From positions 1,550,001 through 1,614,000 of the forward strand of contig NZ_CP132384.1 of assembly GCF_030758775.1 (NCBI RefSeq): a DNA stretch of 64,000 bases. Reading direction: 5' to 3'. The notes under the pieces were generated by a model. It saw only the letters and a list, made by a program, of their open reading frames with translations, ran no database searches and was not told the DNA's origin. Origin of the DNA: Bifidobacterium asteroides (GTDB lineage: Bacteria > Actinomycetota > Actinomycetes > Actinomycetales > Bifidobacteriaceae). The stretch's first letter is position 1, and the number at the start of each line of letters is the position of its first letter. Shown here piece after piece: positions 10,424-20,420 of the stretch. The position numbers and the translations under genes are program-made.

Positions 10424-10431
10424 TGTCTGTG

Positions 10432-10505
10432 TGGGGCCTCAGGGGCTTGAACCCTGGACCGAACGATTATGAGTCGTTTGCTCTAACCGACTGAGCTAAG
10501 GCCCC
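10432..10505 (-). tRNA. tRNA-Met(CAT), elongator-like
   Basis: A 74-nt cloverleaf. The 7-bp acceptor is GGGGCCT/AGGCCCC, the D arm GCTC/GAGC, the anticodon stem AACGA/TCGTT with loop CTCATAA (anticodon CAT), and the T arm CAGGG/CCCTG. The discriminator is A and CCA is not encoded. The acceptor has a full first pair and the anticodon stem lacks the initiator GGG/CCC pairs, so it is not the initiator. Elongator Met is favoured; a lysidine-modified tRNA-Ile2 cannot be fully excluded. Confidence 0.92.
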
Positions 10506-10575
10506 GCGCCGATTGTACCGGCCAGAGTCATGGTATCAAAACGACTCGTCATCAAGCAGATCCGGATTGTCGGAC

Positions 10576-12204
10576 CTACTTGGTGACCTGGTTGTAGACA
10601 GGCAGGCCCATGTATCCGAAAGGAGCCTGGCGAACCTGCTTGCCGGCCACCGCCGATACCTTCCTGTACCAGAGCGGCAGCACCGGAAGATCCTTGAAGA
10701 GGACGGCCTCGGCCTGGCGATAGTCCTGCATGGCTTCGTCCTGATCGGTCTTGGAGGCGGCACGGGAAAGAATGGCATCGTATTCGGCGCTCTTGTAGTC
10801 CCCGTTGTTCAGACCCTTGCCATCAGCCTGGCTGGAGGCATATCCCTGAACCAAGTAGCCTTCGGGGTGGGGATAGTCCGAGGTGATGCCCGAATTGAAA
10901 ATACTGTTGACCTGACGGTTATGAACTGCAGTATTGAATTCCTTGCCAGTCGGGAAGATATTCGGTGCCGTCTTGATTCCCAGAACCTGGGCATACTCAT
11001 GCAGAACCGCATCAACCCAGTCCTTGTCTGCCCCGTCGGCACTGTACGCAATGCGAAGCGTGCCTTCCCAGGGAGATATGGCATCAGCCTGCTTCCACAG
11101 TTTACGGGCCTGGTCCGGATCGTGCTTCAGTACCTCTTTGCCTGTGATGTCGGAAGCATTCCCCTTGATGGTGGGTGCCAGGAAATCAGTGGTCGGCGTA
11201 ACCGAACCAGCGAAGACCTTGTCGGCTATTTTCGCGCGATCCAGGGCATACGACAGGGCCGCCCGGCGAAGGGCGCCCTCCTGCCCCTGGAAATGCTGCA
11301 GGCCTTGCGGGATGGTCAGGGACCGGAAGGCCGGCCCTGGCTTGATCAAGGGCTGCAGGCCCGAATCGGTATGGAAGGTTTTCAGGCGGGAGACCGGAAC
11401 CGTATCGAGCACATCCAGGTGACCGGCTTGGATATCGGCATAGGCGGCATCGAGGCTCTGGTAGTCCCTGAACTCCAGGCTTCCGTTCCGAGCCTTGCGC
11501 GGTCCCTTGTATGAGGGATCCTTCTCCAGCTTGATGCCCTGATTAGGCACCCATGATTTGAAGCGGTAGGGCCCGTTCCCGATCGGTTTCTTGCCGAAGG
11601 CCTTGATGTCCTTGTAGGCGGCTGCCGGCAGTGGCAGGAAGGCCACATCTCCCACCTTGTAGGGGAAGGAGGAATCCGGCTTGTCCATGGTCACCTCCAG
11701 GGTCAGGTCGTCGACCACCCGGAGACCGGACAGAGGAGCCTTGGGGTCGCCATGCTCATCCTGCACCTGCTCGTACCCGGCGATGGTCGAAAAAGCCGAG
11801 GCGCCCAGCTGCCCATTGGCTGCATTCGCCGCGAAGGACCAGGAATCCGCATAGGTCTTGGCTGTGATCTGTTCCCCGTCGCTGAAGGTGAGTCCTGGTT
11901 TGAGGACAATCGTGTACTGGCTTGCATCCTGATTGGGAGTAATCGATTTGGCCTCGACCAGGGTCATCCCGCCTTTGGCATCGAAGGTGACCAACCCGTC
12001 GAAGAGCTGGGTCATCACCTTCCAGCCCGCGGTGTCGTTGGTGCTGGAGGGAATCAGCGGAGCCGTAGGTTCGGCATTGTTGACGCTGATGGCGGCCTGA
12101 GGGTCAATCCTGTCTTCTTGGGAGGCCTGGGAGGGGCCGCAGGCGCCCGCTGCCAGGATGAGCGGAAGCACCGCTGCTGCAAGGTAGGAACGAAGTTTGG
12201 TCAT
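10576..12204 (-). CDS. Peptide-type ABC transporter substrate-binding lipoprotein (SBP_bac_5)
   Basis: Extracytoplasmic binding protein of the OppA/DppA family, 542 residues. It has a signal peptide ending in LAAGAC (lipidated Cys at residue 22). SBP_bac_5 features include FSDGEQITAKTYADSW, KPIGNGPYRFKSW and ALSYALDRAKIADKV. The start has AGGAAGGG upstream. No permease or ATPase genes lie next to it in this window, so it is an orphan that must use a transporter encoded elsewhere. Ligand unknown; peptides are the usual substrate of the family. Confidence 0.9.
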   Translation of the reverse strand: MTKLRSYLAAAVLPLILAAGACGPSQASQEDRIDPQAAISVNNAEPTAPLIPSSTNDTAGWKVMTQLFDGLVTFDAKGGMTLVEAKSITPNQDASQYTIVLKPGLTFSDGEQITAKTYADSWSFAANAANGQLGASAFSTIAGYEQVQDEHGDPKAPLSGLRVVDDLTLEVTMDKPDSSFPYKVGDVAFLPLPAAAYKDIKAFGKKPIGNGPYRFKSWVPNQGIKLEKDPSYKGPRKARNGSLEFRDYQSLDAAYADIQAGHLDVLDTVPVSRLKTFHTDSGLQPLIKPGPAFRSLTIPQGLQHFQGQEGALRRAALSYALDRAKIADKVFAGSVTPTTDFLAPTIKGNASDITGKEVLKHDPDQARKLWKQADAISPWEGTLRIAYSADGADKDWVDAVLHEYAQVLGIKTAPNIFPTGKEFNTAVHNRQVNSIFNSGITSDYPHPEGYLVQGYASSQADGKGLNNGDYKSAEYDAILSRAASKTDQDEAMQDYRQAEAVLFKDLPVLPLWYRKVSAVAGKQVRQAPFGYMGLPVYNQVTK

Positions 12205-12307
12205 AGTAGGACCCTTCCTGCCCGGTATGGGCTGTCACAGCTGCACGGGAAACACTGAGTCAATAAACATATGGTCAATACGGTCGGGTGGGCGAGGATG
12301 CCGATAT

Positions 12308-12934
12308 TCAGACCTGCCTGACATCCTGCCCGGATGCCAGCCGATCCAGAGCACCGGTGCTGCCGATGGCCCGGAAGAGGAACCAGCTGACCAGTCCAGC
12401 CAGGACCACTCCACTGATCAGCTCGCAGATGGTGCCGATGATCCCCCTCGGGCTGAGGAGGGAGACCCCCTGATAATAGAAGGCCAGGAGAAAAGCGTTA
12501 TAGACCAAGGCTATCAGGACACCCCCCAGAACGGTCGTTCCCAGGGTCCAGCGGCGGTAGCGGAATATTCCGAAGGCCAGTTCCGCGCACAGGGCCTCGA
12601 TGATGGCCTCCACCAAAATCATCGGCACGTTATAGGCGTTGCCAGGCAGAATCTCGACCAGGACACTGATGATGCCAACGTAGACGGCTGCGCCTGGCTT
12701 GCGCAGTATCAGCAGGGAAAGGGTGCAGGGAAAGTAGAAGACCCCATGCAAAAGGGCCGCCATCCCCGGAAGCAGGGCCGTCATCAGCGGGAATATCCAC
12801 GAGGCGAGCAGGCTGGCCAACCAGTAAATCAACCCCGACACCGCGCCCAGGCCTGCGCCGACCGCTATGTCAAGCGGCCTCCAACGCAACCGATGAGCTG
12901 TGGAAATCCGACCCTGCTGCTGTTTCTCCGTCAT
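12308..12934 (-). CDS. ECF transporter S component, YkoE family
   Basis: A 208-residue integral membrane protein with about five hydrophobic helices. It starts with the conserved RWRPLDIAVGAGLGAVSGLIYW segment of the YkoE family, the substrate-binding component of ECF importers linked to thiamine or hydroxymethylpyrimidine uptake. GGGAG precedes the ATG. The usual ykoD/ykoC energising genes are not adjacent, and no canonical TPP riboswitch is visible in the 300-base leader. The thiamine-related substrate therefore rests on family membership alone. Confidence 0.78.
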   Translation of the reverse strand: MTEKQQQGRISTAHRLRWRPLDIAVGAGLGAVSGLIYWLASLLASWIFPLMTALLPGMAALLHGVFYFPCTLSLLILRKPGAAVYVGIISVLVEILPGNAYNVPMILVEAIIEALCAELAFGIFRYRRWTLGTTVLGGVLIALVYNAFLLAFYYQGVSLLSPRGIIGTICELISGVVLAGLVSWFLFRAIGSTGALDRLASGQDVRQV

Positions 12935-13239
12935 TGATACTCCCTTGCAACCGTCATAGAGCGGACGGCCCGTTCCTCATGCGCACAGCGATAGGAGGGA
13001 ACCCGCCCAAGCCGGCAAAGATCCGTCCGGCGTTCCTTGACCTGCGCATGCCGGGCGGGAACGTCGACTCAAGGCTACCCCGACCACGGCGGCAGAACCA
13101 GGGTCTGGTCATAGGTCTTGTTTATAGGCGGCCATCCGCCTGACTGACCTTGCTTATCAGCCCGGCGCATAAGTCAGAAGTTCCCACTACCATGAATGCA
13201 GTTTCCACTGTCTTTTCTATGGTTCTGTGAGGTAGCTTC
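12935..13239. other. Divergent intergenic region between ykoE-like gene and ettA
   Basis: About 300 bases with no credible gene. It contains GC-rich inverted repeats, for example GTTCC...GGAAC around 13034-13062 and CCGGC/GCCGG pairs, that could fold in the minus-strand leader. A diagnostic TPP-riboswitch core was looked for and not found. Promoters for both flanking genes must lie here but none is close to consensus. Confidence 0.5.
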
Positions 13240-14916
13240 TTGGCCGAATTCATTTATCAGATGATCAAGGCGCGCAAGTCCTTCGGCGACCGCGTCATCC
13301 TGGACGATGTGACCCTGAGTTTCCTGCCCGGCGCCAAGATCGGCGTGGTGGGCCCCAACGGCATGGGCAAGTCCACCCTGCTGCGGATCATGGCTGGCCT
13401 GGACACGGTCAGCAACGGCGAGGCTCAGCTCACCCCCGGCTACACGGTAGGCATCCTCCAGCAGGAGCCGCCCCTGGACGAAGACAAGACCGTCGGCGAG
13501 AACATTCGCATGGCCTTCGGCGACATCATGAGCAAGGTGGACCGCTTCAACCAGATCGGCGAGCAGATGGCCGATCCCAATGCCGATTACGACGCCCTCA
13601 TGACCGAGATGGGCCAGCTCCAGGAGCAAATTGATGCCGCCAACGGCTGGGATCTGGATTCCCAGCTGGATCAGGCCATGGATGCCCTGCAGTGCCCCGA
13701 CCCGGACACCCCGGTCTCGGTCATCTCTGGAGGGGAGCGCCGCCGGGTGGCTCTATGCCGGCTGCTGCTGGAAGCCCCCGACCTGCTCCTGCTGGACGAG
13801 CCCACCAACCACTTGGATGCCGAGTCCATCCTCTGGCTGGAGCAGTACCTGCACACCTATAAGGGCGCTGTCCTGGCCGTGACCCACGACCGGTACTTCC
13901 TGGACAACGTGGCCGAATGGATCTGCGAGGTGGACCGCGGCCACCTCTACCCCTACCAGGGCAACTACTCCACCTACTTGGAGACCAAGGCCAAGCGTCT
14001 GGAGGTCCAGGGGCAGAAGGACGCCAAACTGGCCAAGCGTCTCAACAACGAACTGGAATGGGTCCGCTCCTCCCCCAAGGCCCGCCAGGCCAAGAACAAG
14101 GCCCGTCTGGAGCGCTATGAGCAGATGGAGAACGAGGCCCGGAACAACAAGAAGCTGGACTTCTCCGAGATTCAGATTCCGCCGGGTCCCCGTCTGGGCT
14201 CCAAGGTGCTGGAGGCCGAGCACATCCACAAGGCCTTCGGCGACCGCGTCCTGATCGACGATCTGAGCTTCACCCTGCCTCGAAACGGGATTGTGGGCGT
14301 CATCGGGCCCAATGGCGTGGGCAAGTCGACGCTCTTCAAGACCATTGTGGGCTTGGAGCCTCTGACATCGGGCTCCTTGGAGGTCGGCGACACGGTCAAG
14401 ATCTCCTATGTGGATCAGAACCGCGAGGGCATCGACCCCAACAAGAACCTCTGGGAGGTGGTCTCCGGCGGGCTGGACTTCATCGAGGTCGGCGGCGTCG
14501 AGGTGCCCACCCGCGCCTATGTGGCCTCATTCGGCTTCAAGGGTTCGGATCAGCAGAAGCCGGCCGGCGTCCTATCCGGTGGCGAGCGCAACAGACTGAA
14601 CCTGGCACTCACCCTCAAGCAGGGCGGCAACCTCCTCCTGCTGGACGAGCCGACCAACGACTTGGATGTGGAAACCCTGGAGAGCCTGGAGAACGCCCTG
14701 TTGGTCTTCCCCGGCTGCGCTGTGGTCATCTCCCACGACCGCTGGTTCCTGGACCGGATCGCCACTCATATTCTGGCCTGGGAGGGCACGGACGAGAATC
14801 CGGCCTCCTGGTACTGGTTCGAGGGCAACTTCCAGGCCTACCAGGAGAACAAGGTCAAGCGTCTGGGCGAGGAGGCCTCCAGGCCCCACCGCATCCACCG
14901 CAAGCTGACCCGCTGA
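13240..14916 (+). CDS. ettA: Energy-dependent translational throttle protein EttA (ABC-F)
   Basis: Soluble ABC-F ATPase that binds the ribosomal E site and gates entry into elongation according to ATP/ADP. The 558 residues hold two ABC domains with Walker A GPNGMGKST and GPNGVGKST, and signatures SGGERRRVAL and SGGERNRLNL. The Walker B motifs are LLLLDEPTNHLD and LLLLDEPTNDLD, and a charged arm plus linker lies between the domains. The family N-terminus MAEFIYQM requires a TTG start codon at 13240, supported by GAGGTAG upstream. Near full length for the family. Confidence 0.95.
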   Translation: MAEFIYQMIKARKSFGDRVILDDVTLSFLPGAKIGVVGPNGMGKSTLLRIMAGLDTVSNGEAQLTPGYTVGILQQEPPLDEDKTVGENIRMAFGDIMSKVDRFNQIGEQMADPNADYDALMTEMGQLQEQIDAANGWDLDSQLDQAMDALQCPDPDTPVSVISGGERRRVALCRLLLEAPDLLLLDEPTNHLDAESILWLEQYLHTYKGAVLAVTHDRYFLDNVAEWICEVDRGHLYPYQGNYSTYLETKAKRLEVQGQKDAKLAKRLNNELEWVRSSPKARQAKNKARLERYEQMENEARNNKKLDFSEIQIPPGPRLGSKVLEAEHIHKAFGDRVLIDDLSFTLPRNGIVGVIGPNGVGKSTLFKTIVGLEPLTSGSLEVGDTVKISYVDQNREGIDPNKNLWEVVSGGLDFIEVGGVEVPTRAYVASFGFKGSDQQKPAGVLSGGERNRLNLALTLKQGGNLLLLDEPTNDLDVETLESLENALLVFPGCAVVISHDRWFLDRIATHILAWEGTDENPASWYWFEGNFQAYQENKVKRLGEEASRPHRIHRKLTR

Positions 14917-14955
14917 ACGAAGCACATCACGAGGGATTGAGGGCCCAGGAGAAGC

Positions 14956-15870
14956 ATGAGCACCGAGGATGAAGCACTGGCCCAGGCCATCGCCGGGTTG
15001 AATTTGCAAAAACAGCAGCCTGCCGATGGCCGTTCCCGTTTTCTAGGCAAATCGCTGGACTTCCCCACAGGCCGCCTTTACGGGGGCCAGCTGCTGGGTC
15101 AGGCTATCATGGCCGGCGGGCGGACCGTGCCGAAAGGTCGATTGCCCCACTCGATGCACGCCTATTATCTGCGCACTGGACTCCTGGATCAGGACGTTCA
15201 AGCTGAAGTCGAGACCATTCGAGATGGGCACTCCTTCTCCTCCAGACGTGTTGATCTGCACCAGGGGGAACGGACCATCCTGAACGCCCTGCTCTCCTAC
15301 CAGCAGGTCGGCCAGGAGGGCATCCGCTATGCCGACCCCATGCCGACGGGGCTGCCCGATCCGGAGGATCTGCCTGGCTCCCGAGAGCTGATGGAACCCT
15401 ATGCCGACCAGTCCCCCTTCGCTGACTACTATGCCCATCAGAGCCCCTTCGACATGCGCCACGTCGGCGGCACGGTCCTGCTGGATGATGCAGATGAGGC
15501 AGACAAAAGGGATTCCGAGGATGACAGCAGGAGCCGCCAGGCCGTTTGGAGCCGCACCCAGGGAGGTGCCGACCTGGATCCGCTGATGCGCCGGGCCCTG
15601 CTGGCCATGGAATGCGATCAGATCATGATGGAGCCCGCCCTGCGCCGTGCCGGGCTGAGCATGACCACCCCGGGTATCTCCTTCGCCTCCATCGACCATG
15701 CCATGTGGTGGTATCAGGATCTGGATCCTTGCGATTGGCACTGCTTTATTCAGGAGTCCCCAGTGGCCGACCACGGCCGCAGCCTGTGCATGGCCAAGGT
15801 TTACAACCGTCAGGGTGATTTGGCAGCCTACATGGTTCAGGAGGCCATGATCAGGGTGCCTAAAAACTGA
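14956..15870 (+). CDS. tesB: Acyl-CoA thioesterase II
   Basis: Double hot-dog thioesterase, 304 residues, that hydrolyses acyl-CoA to free acid and CoA. Motifs include GRLYGGQLLGQAIMAGGRTV near the N-terminus, HSMHAYYLRTG, and FASIDHAMWWYQD in the second hot-dog. An acidic, low-complexity insertion (DDADEADKRDSEDDSRSR) lies between the two halves. It begins 39 bases after ettA on the same strand and is probably co-transcribed. Physiological substrate unknown. Confidence 0.9.
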   Translation: MSTEDEALAQAIAGLNLQKQQPADGRSRFLGKSLDFPTGRLYGGQLLGQAIMAGGRTVPKGRLPHSMHAYYLRTGLLDQDVQAEVETIRDGHSFSSRRVDLHQGERTILNALLSYQQVGQEGIRYADPMPTGLPDPEDLPGSRELMEPYADQSPFADYYAHQSPFDMRHVGGTVLLDDADEADKRDSEDDSRSRQAVWSRTQGGADLDPLMRRALLAMECDQIMMEPALRRAGLSMTTPGISFASIDHAMWWYQDLDPCDWHCFIQESPVADHGRSLCMAKVYNRQGDLAAYMVQEAMIRVPKN

Positions 15871-15978
15871 GCGGCCACAAGGTCATCGCGTATTTTTCCA
15901 AGGCGAAGAGTCAACAGCCTGGTCTGCAGCAGGTCGGCCATCTTCGGAAATGCCTTAGGCTACGGCCTTGAACCCTGT

Positions 15979-16533
15979 TCAGCCCGGCCTTTTACTTGAA
16001 TTGGCCTTTATCTTCGCCCTGTCAGCGGTATCGGTCGCATCGGCCATGGGTCTACGCGAGGACTTGCGCCGATCGGGGTTCTCAGGCCCGTCATCCGGGG
16101 GCAACTGGCAGAGCCACTCCCCCACAGCTCCGGCCACCACATCGATCAGACAGACCAGGGAGGCGACCAGGCACTCCTGCATGACCCGTGTGTAATAGGG
16201 CGCGCCTGCATGCCCCATGCTGATCAGTGCCTGACTGCCATACCAGCCCAACAGGGCGGCACAGGCAACGCCCAAGGCCTTGCTCATGATCAGCACGTTG
16301 ACCGCGAAGCGCAAATCCATCTCCTTGCGGTCTCCCTTGGCGTAGCGATGCACCTGGAAGGCCATGATCAGGATGGCCGCCCCCAGCAGGAAGAGCAAAA
16401 CGCTGACCAGCCAGGGAACCCCCATGAGGTCCGTCCTGGTGGACATGCCCAGTTCCGAGATGCCGGCGCCTCCCATCAGCCCCAAGACCAGGGCGACCAG
16501 GTAGTGCACGAGCGGTGTGCGGCGGGCCCTCAT
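15979..16533 (-). CDS. DUF3180 family membrane protein
   Basis: A 184-residue actinobacterial membrane protein with four predicted transmembrane segments. The N-terminal one is LVALVLGLMGGAGISELG. A basic tail follows (RRKSSRRP). It overlaps the folB-folK stop by 4 bases. DUF3180 genes commonly sit at the end of the folate gene string beside ftsH; no function is known. Confidence 0.8.
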   Translation of the reverse strand: MRARRTPLVHYLVALVLGLMGGAGISELGMSTRTDLMGVPWLVSVLLFLLGAAILIMAFQVHRYAKGDRKEMDLRFAVNVLIMSKALGVACAALLGWYGSQALISMGHAGAPYYTRVMQECLVASLVCLIDVVAGAVGEWLCQLPPDDGPENPDRRKSSRRPMADATDTADRAKIKANSSKRPG

Positions 16534-17612
16534 GACAACCCGTCCAGAATCCAGTCCTCCGAGACCAGGCTGATGCGATCCCGGTCAGGAGCGCGGTTGG
16601 CCAGGCTTGCCAGACAGGATCCGTCAGCTCCAGGCAGACTGTGTTCAGGCTCCAAGTAAGCCCAGGGAATCAAAATGCGCGATGGAGCATGGGCAGCCAG
16701 CAGAGGCGGACGGTCCTGAGAGGACAGAACCGAACCATCCAAGCTCTCCACCTCGACCACGTCTGCATCCAATCCGCCCATCTGTCTGATAGGGGCGGCC
16801 ACCATGTCCAGGGCCGACCGCAGTTCCTCCAGATTCAGCGGTGTCTGCAGAATAACCACGGCCGATAGACGCTGATCCCCCTGGTCGTCCCGATAGGCAT
16901 ATAGGGGCGAGATGCCGACCAACTGGCTGCCGGGGATCCCGTCCAAGGCTGCGAGAGCACGAAGCATGGTCAGCCGGTCGGTTCCCGATGCTCCCTCCAG
17001 CGCAATCACATCACGCATCAGAAGGCCCTTTGGCTTGGCCCCCTCAACAGTCGGCTGACTAGACGCTTCGTTATCATTCTCCAAATCTGAGGACAGGCCG
17101 TTCTGCGTGGAGGAGGTTACGGGGTGACGCAGCCGGGCCTGTGCCGCATGGCCAGAATCGGCCTGACCAGACAGCAGGAAGGAGGGATGCCCTAGAGCAG
17201 CATTCCCGCCGCCCCTGACTCGTCCAGATTCCATGCTGGCCGGGTTGCCTTCCACCTGATCGTCGGCCGCACGCTCCAGGGTGACGCCCACCTGGAAACC
17301 GACCCCTGTTCCCTGGTCAGCACCCAGACGGGTGACCGTGACCCGGGTGCGGCGGATCTGATGGGAGAGCAGGATGGCATCAGCCACCTTGGCGGTCAGG
17401 GACTCCAGAATCTCATCAGCCGGCTCGTTTTGGACCAGGTTGACGATCCGCCGGACAATCTGCACATAGTCCACGGTCTGAGTGCCGTCGTTGAGCCTGC
17501 CTGCCTCACTCAAATCCAGGTAGAGGACGGCATCGACCTGGTAGCCGAGCCCAGGCTTCTGCTGGCCATGCAGGGGTGCGACCTTGATGGAACTCAGACG
17601 GATGGAATCCAT
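16530..17612 (-). CDS. Dihydroneopterin aldolase-HPPK fusion (FolB-FolK), apparently decayed
   Basis: A 360-residue fusion. FolB-like residues 1 to about 115 are followed by a low-complexity linker and a FolK-like domain from about residue 195 (ALEGASGTDRLTMLRAL...GISPLYAY). Both halves lack hallmark residues. The FolB segment reads HGQQKPGLGYQ where the active-site Glu is expected, and RLGADQG where the KPxAP lysine is expected. The FolK segment keeps only LDADVVEV, without the Arg-rich GRxR...PR loop. In many bifidobacteria folE and folP lie between ftsH and this gene; here only 82 bases separate them. Probably no longer functional in folate synthesis, though a divergent activity is possible. 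Confidence 0.75.
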   Translation of the reverse strand: MDSIRLSSIKVAPLHGQQKPGLGYQVDAVLYLDLSEAGRLNDGTQTVDYVQIVRRIVNLVQNEPADEILESLTAKVADAILLSHQIRRTRVTVTRLGADQGTGVGFQVGVTLERAADDQVEGNPASMESGRVRGGGNAALGHPSFLLSGQADSGHAAQARLRHPVTSSTQNGLSSDLENDNEASSQPTVEGAKPKGLLMRDVIALEGASGTDRLTMLRALAALDGIPGSQLVGISPLYAYRDDQGDQRLSAVVILQTPLNLEELRSALDMVAAPIRQMGGLDADVVEVESLDGSVLSSQDRPPLLAAHAPSRILIPWAYLEPEHSLPGADGSCLASLANRAPDRDRISLVSEDWILDGLS

Positions 17613-17694
17613 GATGTACGCTCCTCCCTCGCCTTGGAAGATTCACTGGCACCGGCCCCGGGACCATATGCAGGGCACCGAGCCGATTCAGAAT

Positions 17695-19809
17695 TCAGTG
17701 CTGGTCCTCTGCGGACGGTCCGTTTACGCTGCGCCTGAGCTCCTCAGGAATCTCCACCGGAGGCTGCTCGGAGTCCGGCCGATCCGGCGCAGACAGCCAG
17801 AGCTGACGTTCGGGAGCCTTGCGCAGACCAGCGAAGACCGCAGCCAGCTCGTCCTTGTTCAGAGTCTCTTTGACCAGGAGCTGTCGAACGAGCTCATCCA
17901 GCACGTCACGGTTTTCAGTGATGATCCGCCAAGCCTCTTCGTGAGCCGTCTCGATGAGATTGTGGACCTCCTCATCGATGGCCTCGGCCGTCTTCTCTGA
18001 GTAGTTGTGGGGCTTCAGGGCATCGAGTCCGGCGTCCTGGTCATTTTCGTCAGCCCACTTGATGGCGCCCAACTTGGATGAGAACCCATACTGCAGGACC
18101 ATCTGGCGGGCGATGCTGGTGGCCTTCTCGATGTCGTTGGAGGCGCCAGTGGTCGGGTCATGGAAGACCACCTCCTCCGCCACGCGGCCGCCCATGGCAT
18201 AGGCCATCTGGTCCAGCAGCTCGTTGCGGGACTGCGAGTAGCGGTCCGTGGTGGGCATGACCGCGGTGTAGCCCAGGGCCCGCCCGCGAGGCAGAATGGT
18301 CACCTTGGTGACCGGGTCGGTGTGGTGCAGGGCCGCAGCAACCATGGCATGGCCGCCCTCATGGTAGGCGGTGTTGCGCATCTCGGCCAGAGCCATGCCC
18401 TTGGTCCGCCGCCGAGGTCCGCTCAGCACGCGGTCGATGGCCTCGTCGATGGCCCGGTTGTCGATCAGCTGGGCATCGGAACGTGCGGTCAGCAGAGCAG
18501 CCTCGTTGAGCACGTTGGCCAAGTCGGCGCCGGTGAAGCCAGGCGTCCGCACGGCCACAGTGTGCAGATCCACGTCAGGCACGAAGGGCTTGCCCTTGGC
18601 ATGGACCTTGAGGATGGCCTCACGGCCCTCCAGATCAGGAGCTTCCACGGCTACCTGGCGGTCGAACCGGCCGGGCCTGAGCAGGGCCGGATCCAGAATG
18701 TCGGGACGGTTGGTGGCTGCGATGATAATCAGGTTGGTGTCGTTGTCGAAGCCGTCCATCTCCACCAGCAGCTGGTTCAGGGTCTGCTCGCGCTCGTCAT
18801 GGCCACCGCTCATGCCGGAGCCGCGCTTGCCGCCCACAGCATCGATCTCATCAATGAAGATGATGGCCGGCGCGTTCTTCTTGGCCTCATCGAACAGGTC
18901 GCGCACTCGGGAGGCGCCCAGACCGACGAACATCTCGACGAAGTCAGAGCCTGCCATGGAGTAGAAGGGCACGCTGGCCTCGCCGGCGATGGCCCTGGCC
19001 AGCAGGGTCTTGCCGGTTCCAGGGGGACCATAGAGCAGGACGCCACGGGGTATGCGAGCGCCCAGGGCCTTGTACTTGGAGGGATCCTTGAGGAACTCCT
19101 TGATCTCCTCCACCTCCTGGACTGCGGCCTCCTCGCCGGCCACGTCCGAGAACTTGGTCTTGGGGGTCTGCCCGTCGCTGAGCTTGGCGGAGTTCTTCTT
19201 GCCCCCCATGCCGAACATGCCGCCGCCGGCCGCCGAGGACATGCGCGAGAGCAGGAACCAAAAGACTCCCAAAATGATCAGCATGGGCAGGATGGAGGAT
19301 ATCAGGTAGCTCATCATGCTGGTCTGCGGCACCACCGAGTTGTACCCCTCGGAGGGCTTGGCCTTCTCTACGGCCTTGACCACCTGCTGCCCCTGGGCCT
19401 CCACGTAGTAGAACTGTACGTCCTTGCCGAAGTTCTTGGAGGTGCGGTTGCCGCGGAAGCCGGGCACATCCTTAACGAAGTCACTATTGAGCTTGAGCTC
19501 GACGACCTGCATTTTCTCGGTGATCTCGGCCTTCTTGACCATGCTGCTGCGGTCGTTGAGCAGCTCCAGGCCGTCCTGGGTATCGATGGTCTGAGCGCCG
19601 TTCTGGCTGCTGAAGAAGCCGAAAATGGCCAGGATGATGACCACGGCCAGAATCCCCCAGAGCCAAGGGGAACGCCAGAATGAGCGGTTGCCCCCATTGG
19701 GGCCAGAACCGTTGTTGCCCAGGTTGAAGTTGAAGGGGTTGTTGCCCTTGTCTCCGTTGTCCTTGCCCCCATTGGGCGGACCCTGCTGCGGTCCCTGCGA
19801 GTAGCTCAT
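17695..19809 (-). CDS. ftsH: ATP-dependent zinc metalloprotease FtsH
   Basis: Membrane-anchored AAA+ protease for quality control of membrane and regulatory proteins. The 704 residues begin with a Gly/Asn/Pro-rich cytoplasmic stretch, then TM1 ([18 protein letters not shown]), an extracytoplasmic domain and TM2. The AAA module has Walker [12 protein letters not shown], Walker B IIFIDEID and [20 protein letters not shown]. The peptidase domain carries the zinc motif HEGGH. The start overlaps the hpt stop by 4 bases. Confidence 0.97.
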   Translation of the reverse strand: MSYSQGPQQGPPNGGKDNGDKGNNPFNFNLGNNGSGPNGGNRSFWRSPWLWGILAVVIILAIFGFFSSQNGAQTIDTQDGLELLNDRSSMVKKAEITEKMQVVELKLNSDFVKDVPGFRGNRTSKNFGKDVQFYYVEAQGQQVVKAVEKAKPSEGYNSVVPQTSMMSYLISSILPMLIILGVFWFLLSRMSSAAGGGMFGMGGKKNSAKLSDGQTPKTKFSDVAGEEAAVQEVEEIKEFLKDPSKYKALGARIPRGVLLYGPPGTGKTLLARAIAGEASVPFYSMAGSDFVEMFVGLGASRVRDLFDEAKKNAPAIIFIDEIDAVGGKRGSGMSGGHDEREQTLNQLLVEMDGFDNDTNLIIIAATNRPDILDPALLRPGRFDRQVAVEAPDLEGREAILKVHAKGKPFVPDVDLHTVAVRTPGFTGADLANVLNEAALLTARSDAQLIDNRAIDEAIDRVLSGPRRRTKGMALAEMRNTAYHEGGHAMVAAALHHTDPVTKVTILPRGRALGYTAVMPTTDRYSQSRNELLDQMAYAMGGRVAEEVVFHDPTTGASNDIEKATSIARQMVLQYGFSSKLGAIKWADENDQDAGLDALKPHNYSEKTAEAIDEEVHNLIETAHEEAWRIITENRDVLDELVRQLLVKETLNKDELAAVFAGLRKAPERQLWLSAPDRPDSEQPPVEIPEELRRSVNGPSAEDQH

Positions 19810-20420
19810 GACTGCTCCCCCTGATCCTGATGATCCTGTTTCTGGGTCGGGTCCATGTATTCCTCGGACCTGAGTACGGCTATCGAGTCGAGATTACGGT
19901 ACTGCTCGTCGTAATCCAGCCCAAAGCCCACAACGAATTCGTCGGGTATGGCGAACCCTGGATATTTGACATCCACCTCCACCTCGTGCCGCGAGGTCTT
20001 GTCCAGCAGAGTGAAGATCTCCACCGATGCAGCCCCTCGCTCCTTGAGATGCTCGACCAACCAGTGCAAGGTGTAGCCGGAATCGATAATATCCTCAACG
20101 ATCAGAATATGCCGACCGCGCACATCGCAGTCCAGATCCATCCTGATGTCCAGGTCTCCCTCAGAAACGCTGGTCTTGCCTGCCGGATAGCTGGAGATGC
20201 TCATGAACTCGATCTGAACCGGAATGGTGACGGCCTGCGAGAGGGCGGCAAGCGTGTTGAAAGCCCCCTTGAGCACGGCCAGCATGATCGGGTTCTTGCC
20301 CCGGTAATCCCGGCTGACCTGCTTGGCCGTCCGGTTGATCAGCTCTTCTATCCGTTCCTTGGACACCAGTTCATGGTCGATATGGGATTGAATATCAGCG
20401 ATGCGCATGGTCTCCATCAT
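19806..20420 (-). CDS. hpt: Hypoxanthine phosphoribosyltransferase
   Basis: Purine salvage enzyme forming IMP or GMP from hypoxanthine or guanine and PRPP. The 204-residue protein has the PRPP motif ILIVEDIIDSGYTL, an AVLKGAF segment and the C-terminal DEFVVGFGLDYDEQYRNL motif. The start is ambiguous: MMETMRIADIQ could begin at 20420 or at the internal ATG at 20408, which matches relatives better. It overlaps tilS by 14-26 bases and ftsH by 4, making one coupled tilS-hpt-ftsH transcript. Confidence 0.95.
   Translation of the reverse strand: MMETMRIADIQSHIDHELVSKERIEELINRTAKQVSRDYRGKNPIMLAVLKGAFNTLAALSQAVTIPVQIEFMSISSYPAGKTSVSEGDLDIRMDLDCDVRGRHILIVEDIIDSGYTLHWLVEHLKERGAASVEIFTLLDKTSRHEVEVDVKYPGFAIPDEFVVGFGLDYDEQYRNLDSIAVLRSEEYMDPTQKQDHQDQGEQS

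Noticed and set aside
12935-13239. TPP riboswitch upstream of the ykoE-like gene
   Set aside because: The CUGAGA and ACCUGA core elements are absent on the minus strand, although YkoE is often thiamine-regulated.
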